This document shows, piece after piece, positions 1 to 9,628 of a DNA stretch of 64,000 nt (the first letter of the stretch is position 1; the number at the start of each line of letters is the position of its first letter). A program made the translations under genes and the position numbers. The notes below the pieces were generated by a model. The model had not been told where the DNA came from, made no database searches, and saw nothing but the letters and a program-made list of their open reading frames with translations. Source of the stretch: Micavibrio sp. (GTDB taxonomy: Bacteria; Pseudomonadota; Alphaproteobacteria; Micavibrionales; Micavibrionaceae). Location: positions 186,001-250,000 of the forward strand of contig BQJE01000003.1 of assembly GCA_021604545.1 (NCBI GenBank), in the 5' to 3' direction.

Positions 1-12
1 CGCTAACGATCC

Positions 13-759
13 TCATTTTTGGCCCTTAAAATATTTGGAAATTTGTTCGCGAAGCACTTTTTCTTTTACCTCGTCTACTTTTCCTTCGGGAAGTTTGCCA
101 AGCGTAAAAGGGCCGTAAGACACGCGGATCAGGCGGTTTACCTGCAAATCCAGCGCCTCCATCACGCGGCGGATTTCACGGTTTTTGCCTTCGGTCAAAG
201 TTATGCTGAGCCATGAATTCGTGCCTTGCGTTTTATCCAGTTTTGCCTCGATGGATTTATAATTGATGCCTTCGACCGTAATTCCTTTTTTAAGTTCTGC
301 GAGTTTTTTCTCATCGACTTTTCCCTGAACGCGCACGCGGTATTTGCGGGTCCAACCTGTTGCCGGCAATTCAAGATAACGTGCCAGTTCGCCGTCATTG
401 GTCAGCAGCAGCAATCCTTCGGTGTTCATATCAAGACGGCCAATACTGACAACGCGCGGCAAATCGCCAGGCAAATGATCGTATATTGTGTCGCGGTCAT
501 GCTCGTCTTTGTTGGTGGTCACGAGACCTGTGGGTTTGTGGTAAACAAATAACCGCGTCTTTTCGGCTCCCGGTAATGGCTTGCCATCGACGATGATGAC
601 ATCACCTTCACCCACCGTACAGGCCGGGGAATCCAGCTTCTCACCGTTTACAGTCACGCGTCCAGCCTCGATCCAGCGCTCGGCCTCACGCCGCGAACAT
701 AGCCCGGCACGGGCCATGACTTTTGCAATACGCTCCTTTTTGTGGTTTTCTGCGCTCAT
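13..759 (-). CDS. rluB: 23S rRNA pseudouridine synthase, RluB/RsuA family
   Basis: This cytoplasmic enzyme isomerises one uridine in rRNA to pseudouridine. Residues about 9-60 form an S4 RNA-binding domain (ARAGLCSRREAERWI). The catalytic core carries GRLDMNTEGLLLLT, with the catalytic aspartate at residue 110. The length of 248 residues fits the RsuA/RluB/E/F group, and RluB is the likeliest member, though the exact target uridine cannot be read from sequence. The start is chosen because shorter starts would cut into the S4 domain. Its start codon overlaps that of the divergent tadA by two bases, so each promoter must lie inside the other gene. Confidence 0.9.
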   Translation of the reverse strand: MSAENHKKERIAKVMARAGLCSRREAERWIEAGRVTVNGEKLDSPACTVGEGDVIIVDGKPLPGAEKTRLFVYHKPTGLVTTNKDEHDRDTIYDHLPGDLPRVVSIGRLDMNTEGLLLLTNDGELARYLELPATGWTRKYRVRVQGKVDEKKLAELKKGITVEGINYKSIEAKLDKTQGTNSWLSITLTEGKNREIRRVMEALDLQVNRLIRVSYGPFTLGKLPEGKVDEVKEKVLREQISKYFKGQK

Positions 760-1213
760 GGAAGATGACCTTACCTATATGCAAGCCGCTTTGGAAGAGG
801 CGAAAGCAGCGAAAGAGCGCGATGAGGTGCCTGTCGGCGCGGTGCTGGTGGACAGCAATACTGGCGGAATCGTCATGCGCGCCAGCAATCGCAGCATTGA
901 AATGAGCGATCCGTCTGCCCATGCCGAAATGCTGGCGATCCGAAATCTTTGTTCTGAGCTGGGACAACAACGCATTCCCGAATACGATTTGTTCGTGACG
1001 CTGGAGCCGTGCACGATGTGCGCCGGGGCAATTTCTTTTGCGCGTATCCGGCGCGTGGTGTTTGGGGCAAGCGATCCCAAAGGCGGGGCGTTGGCGCATG
1101 GCGCAAAGTTTTTCGAACTACCGACCTGCCACCACCGCCCGGAAGTCACAAGCGGCGTTTTGGCTGATGAATGTGGTGATCGTCTGCGCGCATTTTTTAA
1201 GAGTAAGCGGTAA
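758..1213 (+). CDS. tadA: tRNA adenosine(34) deaminase TadA
   Basis: TadA deaminates A34 to inosine in the anticodon of tRNA-Arg(ACG). The 151-residue protein has the zinc-dependent deaminase signature: HAE at residues 55-57 with the proton-shuttle glutamate E57, and PCTMC with zinc ligands C85 and C88. An upstream in-frame extension exists (from 581) but is antisense to rluB and lacks family similarity, so the ATG at 758 is preferred. A TTGCAA at 723-728 and a poor -10 (746-751) sit at promoter spacing. The stop codon abuts the stop of convergent purD with no gap. Confidence 0.95.
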   Translation: MEDDLTYMQAALEEAKAAKERDEVPVGAVLVDSNTGGIVMRASNRSIEMSDPSAHAEMLAIRNLCSELGQQRIPEYDLFVTLEPCTMCAGAISFARIRRVVFGASDPKGGALAHGAKFFELPTCHHRPEVTSGVLADECGDRLRAFFKSKR

Positions 1214-2509
1214 CTACTCCGCCGCCTCTTGTGTCCCTATCGCGCGCCAGGCGATGTCGCGGCGGCAGAAACCATCGGGCCAGTCGATGATATCAACGGC
1301 GCGGTAAGCGGCTTTGCAGGCTTCTTCGACGCTATCGGCCAGCGCGGTGACACCAAGAACGCGACCACCAGTGCTGACAAGCTGATCATCAGCATTTTTA
1401 CCGGTACCGGCATGAAAGATTTTAACGCCGCCAATTTGATCAGCGCGTTTAACGCCTTTGATCTGTGTATTTTTGGGGTATGATCCGGGATAGCCTTCGG
1501 TTGCCATCACCACGCAAAGTGCCGGGCTGTCAGACCAACTGACTTTATCGTGCATTTCATCCAGTCGGCCTTCGGCGCTCGCCAGAAGAATTTCAAGCAT
1601 ATCACCCTGCAGCCGCATCATCAGTGGCTGGCATTCGGGGTCGCCGAAACGCACATTATATTCGATCAATTTTGGCTCACCATTCACCACCATAAGGCCC
1701 GCATAAAGCACGCCGGTAAAGGGCGTGCCCTCCGCAGCCATCGCCGCTATGGTCGGCTCGATAATGCGGGTGATAATTTTTTCCTCAAGCTCGGGCGTAA
1801 TGAAATGCGCCGGGGAATAAGCGCCCATACCGCCGGTATTGGGGCCCTGATCGCCATCATAGGCGCGCTTGTGATCTTGCGCACTTGTCAGCGGTAAAAT
1901 AGTTTTGCCATCGGCGAGAGCAAAATAGCTAAGCTCTTCACCATCCATGAATTCCTCGATGACAATTTCATTTCCGGCCGTCCCGAAGGAATCACCGGAT
2001 AACATATCAGTTGCAGCTTCAATGGCTTCTTCTTCCGTCTCGGCAATAATCACACCCTTACCGGCAGCGAGGCCGTCAGCCTTCACCACGATCGGCGCAC
2101 CTTGTTCTTTTATAAATGTTTTAGCCTCAACCAGATTGGTAAAGCGGCCATAGGCAGCGGTGGGAATGTCGTATTTTGTACAAAGGTCTTTCATAAAGCC
2201 TTTGGAGCCTTCGAGCGCGGCGGCCGCGGCACTGGGGCCGAAGACGGTGATGTTTTCTTCGTTCAGGCGATCAGCCAACCCGGCGACCAACGGTCCCTCC
2301 GGTCCGACAACAACGAAATCAATCGCTTTTTCTTTGGCAAACGCCACCAGCGCTTCAACGTCTTCGGCAGCAATATCGACACACTCGGCGCATTCCTCAA
2401 TCCCGGCATTTCCCGGCGCGCAATAAAGCACATCGCACTGATCAGATTGCGCGAGCACCCAAGCCAGCGCATGTTCGCGTCCACCAGAACCTATGAGTAA
2501 TAATTTCAT
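1214..2509 (-). CDS. purD: phosphoribosylamine-glycine ligase (GARS)
   Basis: PurD joins glycine to 5-phosphoribosylamine using ATP, the second step of de novo purine synthesis. The 431-residue length is standard. Visible motifs are the N-terminal [11 protein letters not shown], the ATP-grasp segments [13 protein letters not shown] and [14 protein letters not shown], and the metal-binding [12 protein letters not shown] strong ribosome site (AAGGAGTGAGG) precedes the ATG. It stands alone rather than in a pur operon and converges on tadA. Confidence 0.97.
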   Translation of the reverse strand: MKLLLIGSGGREHALAWVLAQSDQCDVLYCAPGNAGIEECAECVDIAAEDVEALVAFAKEKAIDFVVVGPEGPLVAGLADRLNEENITVFGPSAAAAALEGSKGFMKDLCTKYDIPTAAYGRFTNLVEAKTFIKEQGAPIVVKADGLAAGKGVIIAETEEEAIEAATDMLSGDSFGTAGNEIVIEEFMDGEELSYFALADGKTILPLTSAQDHKRAYDGDQGPNTGGMGAYSPAHFITPELEEKIITRIIEPTIAAMAAEGTPFTGVLYAGLMVVNGEPKLIEYNVRFGDPECQPLMMRLQGDMLEILLASAEGRLDEMHDKVSWSDSPALCVVMATEGYPGSYPKNTQIKGVKRADQIGGVKIFHAGTGKNADDQLVSTGGRVLGVTALADSVEEACKAAYRAVDIIDWPDGFCRRDIAWRAIGTQEAAE

Positions 2510-2542
2510 GCCTCACTCCTTTTTTGGAAAGCCATATTGCCG

Positions 2543-5500
2543 TTATTCCTCCAAAGATACAAGACTGGCATTGCCGCCTTGTGCCGTGGTGTCAGTGCTA
2601 ACCACTTTTTCAGTGGCAAAACGCTGTAAATAATGCGGGCCACCGGCCTTGGGGCCGGTTCCCGACAAGCCCTGCCCGCCAAATGGCTGCACCCCGACAG
2701 TTGCGCCGATCATCGAGCGATTGACATAGGCGTTGCCAACGCGGGCGGCGTTTGTGATGTGTTGCTGCGTGGTGTCGATACGGCTGTGTACGCCAAGCGT
2801 CAGGCCGTAGCCTGTTGCGTTAATGTCTTCGATAATGTCGTCCAGTTTGTCGGCCTTGTAGCAAATGATATGCAGAATGGGACCGAATACTTCTTTGGTA
2901 AGGCCTTCCATGTTTTCAAGTTGGAACGCACAAGGGGCAAAGAAATGTCCTTTTTTGGTAATGTCTTTACCAAGATCAACTTCATAAATTTTCTTGCCAA
3001 ACCCTTCAAGTTTTTTACGGTGTTTTTTAAGAACATCATGGGCCTGACTATCAATCACCGGGCCAATATCGGTTGAAATATCTGCCGGATTTCCAATGCG
3101 TAATGTCGCCATCGCACCCTCCAACATACGAATAATTTTATCCGCGATTTCGTCCTGTAAAAACAAAACCCGTAGCGCCGAGCAACGCTGCCCCGCCGCG
3201 CCAAAAGCACTCGTGATAACGTCATCGACGACTTGCTCCGGCAGAGCGGAGGAATCGACAATCATCGCGTTTTGGCCGCCGGTTTCGGCAATCAGCGGCA
3301 CGATGGCTCCCTTTCGTTTGGCCAGTGAAAGATTGATGGCACGCGCGATGTCTGTGGATCCGGTAAAGGCAACGCCAGCAACGCTTTCATGCTGCACAAT
3401 GCTCGCGCCAATGCGCCCACCCCCGGGCAAAAGATTGATAGCACCAGCGGGAATTCCAGCCTTGTGCATTAATTCCACGGCCTTCATGGCAATCAACGGC
3501 GTTTGCTCAGCGGGTTTAGCAATCACAGTATTGCCCGCCATTAGCGCGGCAACAATTTGCCCGGTGAAGATTGCCAATGGGAAATTCCACGGGCTGATAC
3601 ATACAAACACGCCGCGTCCGTGCATCGTCAGAATATTACGCTCACCGGTCGGGCCTTGTAGGCGCGTTCCTTTTTCATCGAAATCCTTGCGGCCACGCTC
3701 GGCATAATAAAGACAAAAATCAACCGCTTCACGAATTTCAGCAACGGCATCAGGGATAGTTTTTCCCGCCTCATGCACACAAAGGCCAATCAATTCATCA
3801 CGGTTTTTTTCGAGAAGCTCTGCAAATTTTTCGAGGGCCTGTGCTCGCGTTTCTGCTGGTGTTTTTGACCAGCTTTCAAATGCCTTGCCAGCGATTTCAA
3901 AAGCCTGCTCGACCAAACCATCATTTGCAGGCCAAGCCTCGCCAATTTTTTCACCTGTCGCAGGATTTGTAACATCCTCTACAATTGTGTCCTTATGTAG
4001 CTTACCGCCGATCAAAGGCGCGGCTTCGTTCAAGAATTTGGCCTTGTTGATTGTTTTCAGAAGCGGTTCTGTCGTTGCGCCATCGTCCAGGTCCAACCCT
4101 TCAGAATTGCGGCGACCTTCACCATAAACATCTTCCTTGTATATATCTTTCGGCAGAGGAATAAGTGGATGACGCTTGTCTTCATTTTCACGCGCAGCAA
4201 CCACGGGATCACGCGTCATATTTTCCATCGGCTCTTTTGGATCAAGAAGTTTATTAACGAAGGAACTGTTCGCGCCATTTTCTAACAAGCGCCGCACCAG
4301 ATAAGGCAAAAGATCATGATGGTTTCCAACCGGGGCGTAGACACTCATCGCGCTTTGTTCTTCGCGTTGTACAACATCAAAGAGAGATTCCCCCATGCCA
4401 TAAAGACGCTGTAGTTCAAAGAAAATATTTTTGTCTTCAGCAAGCTTAAGAACAGCTGCAGCACTTTGGGCATTATGCGTGCCTATCATTGGATAAAATC
4501 GTCCGGAATTTTCAAACAGCAGCGCTGCGCAGGCCTGGAAAGACAGGTCGGTATTGGATTTTCGGGTAAAAACCGGGTAATCGGATAGCCCCAGAACCTG
4601 CGCCCGTTTAATCTCGCTATCCCAGTAAGCCCCCTTGACCAGACGAATTTGCATGCGGCTTTTGTGTGTTTTTGTAAGCTCTGCCAGATGACCGATCAAA
4701 GGATAAGCCCGTTTTTGATAAGCCTGCACCGCCATACCAAAATCTTCCCAATGCTCGAACATGGGATCAGACAAAACGCTTTCGGCAATTTGCACGGAAA
4801 TATCGAGACGCTCAGACTCTTCCGCATCTATCATAAAGGCAATCTGGTGCGAGGCCGCATGAAGGGCGAGTTTTTTCACTGTGTGAATCATTTCGGGCAG
4901 GCAATGCTCGGCTTGCGCATATTCATAGCGCGGATGCAATGCCGAAAGCTTAACCGATATGCCCGGTTTGCGAGCCTTGTCCCTTGCCCTACGCTCACCA
5001 ATATAGCCGATTGCATGATGATAGGATTCGAAATAATGCTGCGCATCCACGGCTGTACGGGCCCCTTCACCCAGCATGTCATAGGACATGCGGTAGCCCT
5101 TATCCCTATATACTTGCGCGTTTTGTTCGGCCTCTTCTATAGTTTCGCCGAGAACAAATTGCTTGCCCAAAAGCCGCATGGCTTTGATCATGGCCTCACG
5201 GATAATTGGCTCACCCATACGGCTTAAAACACCGTCCAGTGTTTTGCTGGTGACAAACAAACCGACACCGGCGGCTTTCACTACCCAGTCCTTACTACTA
5301 CCGACAGTGCTCAGCCAGTTGGCGGCGGCAACTTTATCTTTAATGAGAGCACTGGCGGTTTGCGCATCGGGAATACGCAGCAATGCTTCGGCCAGACACA
5401 TCAAAGACAAACCTTCGTCAGTTGTCAGCGAATATTGCTGCAGAAAAGATTCAAGCTCACCAGGTTTACGCTTTTCCGTTCTGATCTTTTCTACGAGGTC

Positions 5501-5617
5501 TTTGGCTTTCTTTTTCGTGCGCGCTGTCACCACACCATCCCATTTTCGAGAGGCGAGCAGCTCTTCCACGCATTGTGCTTCATCGGCGTAAAGATAGGAT
5601 GAAAGATCATGTGTCAT
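2543..5617 (-). CDS. putA: bifunctional proline dehydrogenase / P5C dehydrogenase PutA
   Basis: PutA oxidises proline to glutamate in two steps through pyrroline-5-carboxylate. The N-terminal half (about 130-460) is the FAD proline dehydrogenase barrel, with conserved VKGAYWDSEIKRAQ and a YAPVGNHHDLLPYLVRRLLENGA-type segment. The C-terminal half (about 520-990) is an aldehyde dehydrogenase fold with SPWNFPLA, general-base E778 in AETGG and nucleophile C812 in GQRCSALR. At 1024 residues it is the shorter PutA form: there is no N-terminal ribbon-helix-helix DNA-binding domain, so it should not repress its own gene. No ribosome site is visible; a TATTGT box lies six bases before the ATG. It is divergent from xseA. 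Confidence 0.96.
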   Translation of the reverse strand: MTHDLSSYLYADEAQCVEELLASRKWDGVVTARTKKKAKDLVEKIRTEKRKPGELESFLQQYSLTTDEGLSLMCLAEALLRIPDAQTASALIKDKVAAANWLSTVGSSKDWVVKAAGVGLFVTSKTLDGVLSRMGEPIIREAMIKAMRLLGKQFVLGETIEEAEQNAQVYRDKGYRMSYDMLGEGARTAVDAQHYFESYHHAIGYIGERRARDKARKPGISVKLSALHPRYEYAQAEHCLPEMIHTVKKLALHAASHQIAFMIDAEESERLDISVQIAESVLSDPMFEHWEDFGMAVQAYQKRAYPLIGHLAELTKTHKSRMQIRLVKGAYWDSEIKRAQVLGLSDYPVFTRKSNTDLSFQACAALLFENSGRFYPMIGTHNAQSAAAVLKLAEDKNIFFELQRLYGMGESLFDVVQREEQSAMSVYAPVGNHHDLLPYLVRRLLENGANSSFVNKLLDPKEPMENMTRDPVVAARENEDKRHPLIPLPKDIYKEDVYGEGRRNSEGLDLDDGATTEPLLKTINKAKFLNEAAPLIGGKLHKDTIVEDVTNPATGEKIGEAWPANDGLVEQAFEIAGKAFESWSKTPAETRAQALEKFAELLEKNRDELIGLCVHEAGKTIPDAVAEIREAVDFCLYYAERGRKDFDEKGTRLQGPTGERNILTMHGRGVFVCISPWNFPLAIFTGQIVAALMAGNTVIAKPAEQTPLIAMKAVELMHKAGIPAGAINLLPGGGRIGASIVQHESVAGVAFTGSTDIARAINLSLAKRKGAIVPLIAETGGQNAMIVDSSALPEQVVDDVITSAFGAAGQRCSALRVLFLQDEIADKIIRMLEGAMATLRIGNPADISTDIGPVIDSQAHDVLKKHRKKLEGFGKKIYEVDLGKDITKKGHFFAPCAFQLENMEGLTKEVFGPILHIICYKADKLDDIIEDINATGYGLTLGVHSRIDTTQQHITNAARVGNAYVNRSMIGATVGVQPFGGQGLSGTGPKAGGPHYLQRFATEKVVSTDTTAQGGNASLVSLEE

Positions 5618-5640
5618 GGCTAAACAATAGCATTAGCTGC

Positions 5641-5674
5641 TTGCGTTTTTTAGCGTTAAATCTATTATTTGTGC
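5641..5674 (+). promoter_or_regulatory. candidate xseA promoter, leaderless geometry
   Basis: TTGCGT (5641-5646), 16 bases, then TATTAT (5663-5668), with six bases to the ATG at 5675. Transcription starting about seven bases after the -10 would begin at or next to the A of the start codon. No Shine-Dalgarno sequence precedes the ATG. Confidence 0.6.
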
Positions 5675-7090
5675 ATGACAGATTTGGATAATTCCGTAAA
5701 AGAGATGAAGAGCAACGTTCCCGAGTTTTCGGTGACGGAACTGGCACTTTCCTTAAAACAAACACTGGAGCAAAATTACAGCCGCGTGCGGGTGCGCGGG
5801 GAATTATCGCGGGTCAGCATCCCCGGCTCCGGTCATATGTATTCTTCTCTCAAGGATAATGACGCAGTGATTGATGCCGTTTGCTGGAAGGGCAATCTGT
5901 CAAAGCTGTCCGTCAAGCCTGAGGAAGGGCTTGAGGTTATTTGCACGGGGCGCATTTCGTCCTATCCGAAAAGTTCGAAATACCAGTTGGTGATTGAATC
6001 GATGGAGCTGGCTGGTGAAGGCGCGCTTTTGAAGATGCTGGAAGAGCGGCGGAAGAAATTGGCCGCAGAAGGATTATTTGATGAAGAGCGCAAAAAGGCG
6101 TTGCCGTTTTTGCCCGATGTTATCGGCGTTGTGACGTCACCGACTGGCGCTGTTATTCGTGACATTTTGCACCGGTTGGAAGACCGTTTCCCGCGTCATG
6201 TTCTTGTGTGGCCGGTTCTGGTCCAAGGCGATGGCGCAGCAGAGCAGATTGCTGCGGCAATTAAGGAGTTTGAGGCGATAGAGCCACGCCCGGACGTGTT
6301 GATTGTAGCCCGGGGTGGCGGCTCGCTTGAAGATTTGATGGCGTTTAATGAAGAGACTGTCGTGCGCGCAGCGGCAGATTGTGCCATTCCGATTATTTCC
6401 GCCGTCGGCCATGAAACTGATACAACGCTGATTGATTATGCCGCCGATTTGCGTGCGCCAACACCGACGGGAGCGGCAGAGATGGTCGTGCCGGTGCGCA
6501 GTAACTTGCTCGTACAAATTTCTGAAGATCAGGCGCGGCTGGTTAGCTCAATGACACGGCTTTTGTCTGAACACCGCCATCGTCTTGAGGCGCAGGCAAA
6601 AGGACTTGGTGATCCGGCACGGCTCCTAGAAATCAAGACGCAAAACCTTGACCATCTGGGCGATAAAATGACCGGCATTTTTAAACAATATCTCTCTGAA
6701 AAAAAATCAGGTGCCAGGGAGCTTGGGGCAAGGCTATATCATCCGAAAGATCGCATCGAAGAAGCCAAGCGAAACCTGACAAACTGGACAGAACGAATGG
6801 CTGTTCTTGGTAAAAAACTTATAGAGAAAAAACAAAATGAGCTAAAAAATATGGCGTCAATTCTGGATGTCTTATCTTTTGAAAGTGTTCTAGAACGCGG
6901 CTTTGTTGTTGTAAGAGGCGCTGATAACAATTTGATTACTGAGGTAGAGCAAACACAAGCGGAACAACAGATTCAATTACAATTCAAGCAGAATAAGCGG
7001 ATCGACGTAACTGTCGGAAAAACTAGGATACAGCCTATAAAGAAGAAAAAAACAAAGAAAGAAAATCCGGATCAAGACAGTTTATTTTAA
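5675..7090 (+). CDS. xseA: exodeoxyribonuclease VII large subunit
   Basis: XseA is the catalytic subunit of exonuclease VII, which degrades single-stranded DNA from both ends together with the small subunit XseB (not in this window). The 471-residue protein has an N-terminal OB-fold (VRGELSRVSIPGSGHMYSSLKD), the central domain with GVVTSPTGAVIRDILHRL and RGGGSLEDLMAFN, then SAVGHETDTTLIDYAADLRA and a long coiled coil typical of the family. The C-terminus is lysine-rich. The ATG at 5675 is preferred over a TTG two codons upstream, because the -10 box ends just before it. Confidence 0.95.
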   Translation: MTDLDNSVKEMKSNVPEFSVTELALSLKQTLEQNYSRVRVRGELSRVSIPGSGHMYSSLKDNDAVIDAVCWKGNLSKLSVKPEEGLEVICTGRISSYPKSSKYQLVIESMELAGEGALLKMLEERRKKLAAEGLFDEERKKALPFLPDVIGVVTSPTGAVIRDILHRLEDRFPRHVLVWPVLVQGDGAAEQIAAAIKEFEAIEPRPDVLIVARGGGSLEDLMAFNEETVVRAAADCAIPIISAVGHETDTTLIDYAADLRAPTPTGAAEMVVPVRSNLLVQISEDQARLVSSMTRLLSEHRHRLEAQAKGLGDPARLLEIKTQNLDHLGDKMTGIFKQYLSEKKSGARELGARLYHPKDRIEEAKRNLTNWTERMAVLGKKLIEKKQNELKNMASILDVLSFESVLERGFVVVRGADNNLITEVEQTQAEQQIQLQFKQNKRIDVTVGKTRIQPIKKKKTKKENPDQDSLF

Positions 7091-7099
7091 AACGAGGTT

Positions 7100-8242
7100 C
7101 TAATCTCCGCCATCTTCTGTACTTTGCCCAATACCAATTTTAGAAAATGCGCTCAGAACTTTTGTTAATATCTCATTCAAGGTCCGAGCGTTGCTGACAG
7201 ATTTTTCAACATGCTGCAATGCTTGATCCAAGGGCGTATCAGGATCAATATTCACGAAATCCGGGCGGGTTTTAATCCGTGCATAAAAGTGAATGACAGC
7301 GCTTGATAGCTTTCGGCCAAGAAGATCCATTTTATCAGTATTACCGTCAAAAACTGACCGGTCCAAGGCTGGTTGAAGCTGTACAATATCACCTGATTTT
7401 TTGTATTTCGGATCTATATTGGGATCCCGTAAAGATTTGAGCATTTCTTCATAGACAACAAGATAAGCTTCAATTTTTGACTGGTTCGCCTTTAATTCTG
7501 CCTCAAGCATCGAAGCAACAATATTTTTTTCCTTGTCTGTAAGCTGTCTCTCTCTGTTTAGAAAATCTGTGTTACGATCCTGCGCATCAGCAACTTTCCT
7601 AAATCCACGAAACATAACCGCACTGGCAACAGAAAAAGCGCCAACCAAAATCAGTAAAACAGCCAGGGACACAATAATAACTGTGCTAAGACCAAAAGAT
7701 TCGCCCATCTGACCTTCATGGCCTGAGTCATCCCACAAACCAGCACCTCTTTTTTGTGCCTGTGTTTCTGCATTAATATAAGGCCCTTCAAAAACGGAAC
7801 CGTAAATGACACTGCGATCGACGATCAGATAACCCCGTTGAAGCATAAACAAGCTCAGATCAACACCTTGCGAGTTTGAACACTGGGCCAAAACCTGTTT
7901 AGCTGTTCGCGTTATCGTCTCACATTGAACGAGCTTACCACCAATAAGATTATCCAGCGCTGTCCTTGCCGACAGCCTAAATTTGGCAGTACCAACTTCA
8001 ATATTTTCCGTTCCCCATAGAATGATATTGCCTGAGTCAGTGCGCAGAGTGTGAGCATCCGCAGCACGGGCCTCAATCTGCACAACATTTGAGGCTGGTT
8101 GTTGTGATCCTTGCTGAGCCAGCAACAAGTTAGGTAAAGCTAAAAAGAGTAGAAATACAACAAAAGGGAGGCAACAAGCACCTTTCATAGCAATTAACCG
8201 TAATCTGGGCCGGAGTTTTTTCATCTCGAAGTATACTATCAT
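7100..8242 (-). CDS. membrane protein with degenerate staphylococcal-nuclease-like domain
   Basis: I do not recognise this as a named gene. It begins with a basic stretch and a hydrophobic segment ending ALPNLLLAQQ, which looks like a signal peptide. Residues about 55-175 follow the pattern of a staphylococcal nuclease (SNc) fold, ending with the typical AQKRGAGLWDDS. The catalytic arginine and glutamate that the family carries in its RLxGIDAPE and DRYGR segments are absent. A single membrane segment (about 187-212, VIIVSLAVLLILVGAF) follows, then a charged helical region of about 165 residues. Several starts are possible, including MKKLRP seven codons in. Likely an envelope protein with a binding rather than nuclease role. 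Confidence 0.6.
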   Translation of the reverse strand: MIVYFEMKKLRPRLRLIAMKGACCLPFVVFLLFLALPNLLLAQQGSQQPASNVVQIEARAADAHTLRTDSGNIILWGTENIEVGTAKFRLSARTALDNLIGGKLVQCETITRTAKQVLAQCSNSQGVDLSLFMLQRGYLIVDRSVIYGSVFEGPYINAETQAQKRGAGLWDDSGHEGQMGESFGLSTVIIVSLAVLLILVGAFSVASAVMFRGFRKVADAQDRNTDFLNRERQLTDKEKNIVASMLEAELKANQSKIEAYLVVYEEMLKSLRDPNIDPKYKKSGDIVQLQPALDRSVFDGNTDKMDLLGRKLSSAVIHFYARIKTRPDFVNIDPDTPLDQALQHVEKSVSNARTLNEILTKVLSAFSKIGIGQSTEDGGD

Positions 8243-8384
8243 TTTTTAGCGGAGAATCCTTCCTCTCTCTCATTTTAATAGTAAAGATAAACTCAGCAAA
8301 CAATTAACAAATTTGATAAAATAAAATACTGTGCAACACTGAAAGGCTATAGGTTACAGACGTTTTAACAAGTTTTAAGGCATT

Positions 8385-8924
8385 ATGCGCATAACACTGG
8401 ATAAATTATTGGAAAAACTGGGCGTAGATCACGTCCTCTCTCCCTATGAGACCCAGCCATGGGTTCATTACGATACCGAAAAAGGCATCACTTGCAGTGC
8501 CGAAGTCCGTATGGGACCGGGAAGTGAAGATGTGGAGGCCGAGATTCAGTTTTTACATGATGAAAAAGAAAATAATGAAGACGAAGAAGGTAAGGACGAC
8601 GAAGGCAGTAAATCTGGAGGCCGAGAGCAAATCATGCATATGCGTGCCCTTCCTGTAACCGCCGATCAATGGTCACCTACTACTCTACGTGTCAAAGACA
8701 AGGATTACGTGAACGAAGTTTATGACTGGGAAGACAAAGGCTGCAATTTTTTCCGGGCCTGTATCGAAGCTGTTTCGATGGGCGTTCTACCTGATATTGA
8801 TGAACTGATTGAAAAAGAACTCGGTGAGGATGACAGCTGGGGTGGTGGACGTAAAGGCAAGATTGGCCGCAAATCACCAACGGTCAAACCCGGTCAGCTT
8901 CTTGGTATGAAAAAAGGAATATAA
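8385..8924 (+). CDS. hypothetical acidic protein
   Basis: Unrecognised 179-residue protein. It has a structured N-terminal part (LDKLLEKLGVDHVLSPYETQPWVHYDTE), a low-complexity acidic stretch near residues 58-80 rich in E, D, K and G, then a second structured part with tryptophans and acidic residues and a basic, glycine-rich C-terminus (WGGGRKGKIGRKSP). No signal peptide or membrane segment is visible. It converges on a TerD gene with six bases between the stops, so it may belong to the same stress module, but that rests on position only. Confidence 0.65.
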   Translation: MRITLDKLLEKLGVDHVLSPYETQPWVHYDTEKGITCSAEVRMGPGSEDVEAEIQFLHDEKENNEDEEGKDDEGSKSGGREQIMHMRALPVTADQWSPTTLRVKDKDYVNEVYDWEDKGCNFFRACIEAVSMGVLPDIDELIEKELGEDDSWGGGRKGKIGRKSPTVKPGQLLGMKKGI

Positions 8925-8930
8925 GAGAAT

Positions 8931-9569
8931 TTAGCTCTGCCCGACAACAATACCGTAATTTTCTGCTGCTTCCACGAGGCCACCCGGTATCGGCTCCCCC
9001 AGGGTTCTAAAATGCCATTTTGGCCCTTCACGATCAAGCGCGGCAACGATAACGCCTGCTTCCGTTCTATCTTCCAGCTCTTCTTTTAGCTCGTAGCGTA
9101 GCAATTCATGCGTTGTGTCTACATTGGCCAGACGGATATAGGCATTGCGAACCATACCAATATTCTGATCCTTGTAATTGGCCTGATAAATCGTAATGAC
9201 AAAAAGAACGCGTATGATATCAAAAGGAATGCCATGCAAATCCAATATGATTGATTCATCATCACCTTCACCGGCACCCGTACGGCTATCGCCAGCGTGC
9301 TTTACAGCACCTTCACAGGATTCAGGATTGTTGTAAAAAATAAAATCTTCATCCTCGCGCGTTTTACCGTCTTTATCGAGGAGAAAACAGCTCACATCCA
9401 GATCAAGTGAATCCGATTCAAAAGCATTCAAATCCCAGCCACAACCAATATGAACGCGTTGCAACGTCGGATCCTTGGCAGTGACATTAATGTCCTCGCC
9501 CTTTGCGATCCTGTTGTCTTCAATAGTAACAGCCGCGCCTTCAAATTCTGTATCAAAAATATCGGGCAT
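8931..9569 (-). CDS. TerD-family calcium-binding stress protein
   Basis: TerD proteins are cytoplasmic calcium-binding beta-sandwich proteins linked to tellurite, phage and envelope stress. This 212-residue protein has the family core: GCGWDLN, DLDVSCFLLDKDGK, the FIFYNNPES segment, GDSRTGAGEGDDESI with the calcium-binding acidic run, and IYQANYKDQNIGMVRNAYIR. It is the last gene of a minus-strand run after a CaCA antiporter and a second TerD-like gene, with 59 bases to the antiporter. No terA, terB, terC or terZ lies nearby, so a complete ter operon is not present here. Confidence 0.88.
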   Translation of the reverse strand: MPDIFDTEFEGAAVTIEDNRIAKGEDINVTAKDPTLQRVHIGCGWDLNAFESDSLDLDVSCFLLDKDGKTREDEDFIFYNNPESCEGAVKHAGDSRTGAGEGDDESIILDLHGIPFDIIRVLFVITIYQANYKDQNIGMVRNAYIRLANVDTTHELLRYELKEELEDRTEAGVIVAALDREGPKWHFRTLGEPIPGGLVEAAENYGIVVGQS

Positions 9570-9628
9570 CAGTCGAAAATCCTTTATTTAGAAACCACTG
9601 TCTAAGTGTAGCATATTTTTACTGCACA

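Noticed and set aside
581..757. In-frame N-terminal extension of tadA
   Set aside because: It is antisense to rluB, adds 59 residues without similarity to TadA, and the family N-terminus matches the ATG at 758.
3096..3707. Plus-strand ORF of 203 residues
   Set aside because: It is antisense to the highly conserved putA and its composition mirrors that gene's codon pattern.
4649..5227. Plus-strand ORF of 192 residues
   Set aside because: Antisense shadow of putA, with no recognisable domain.
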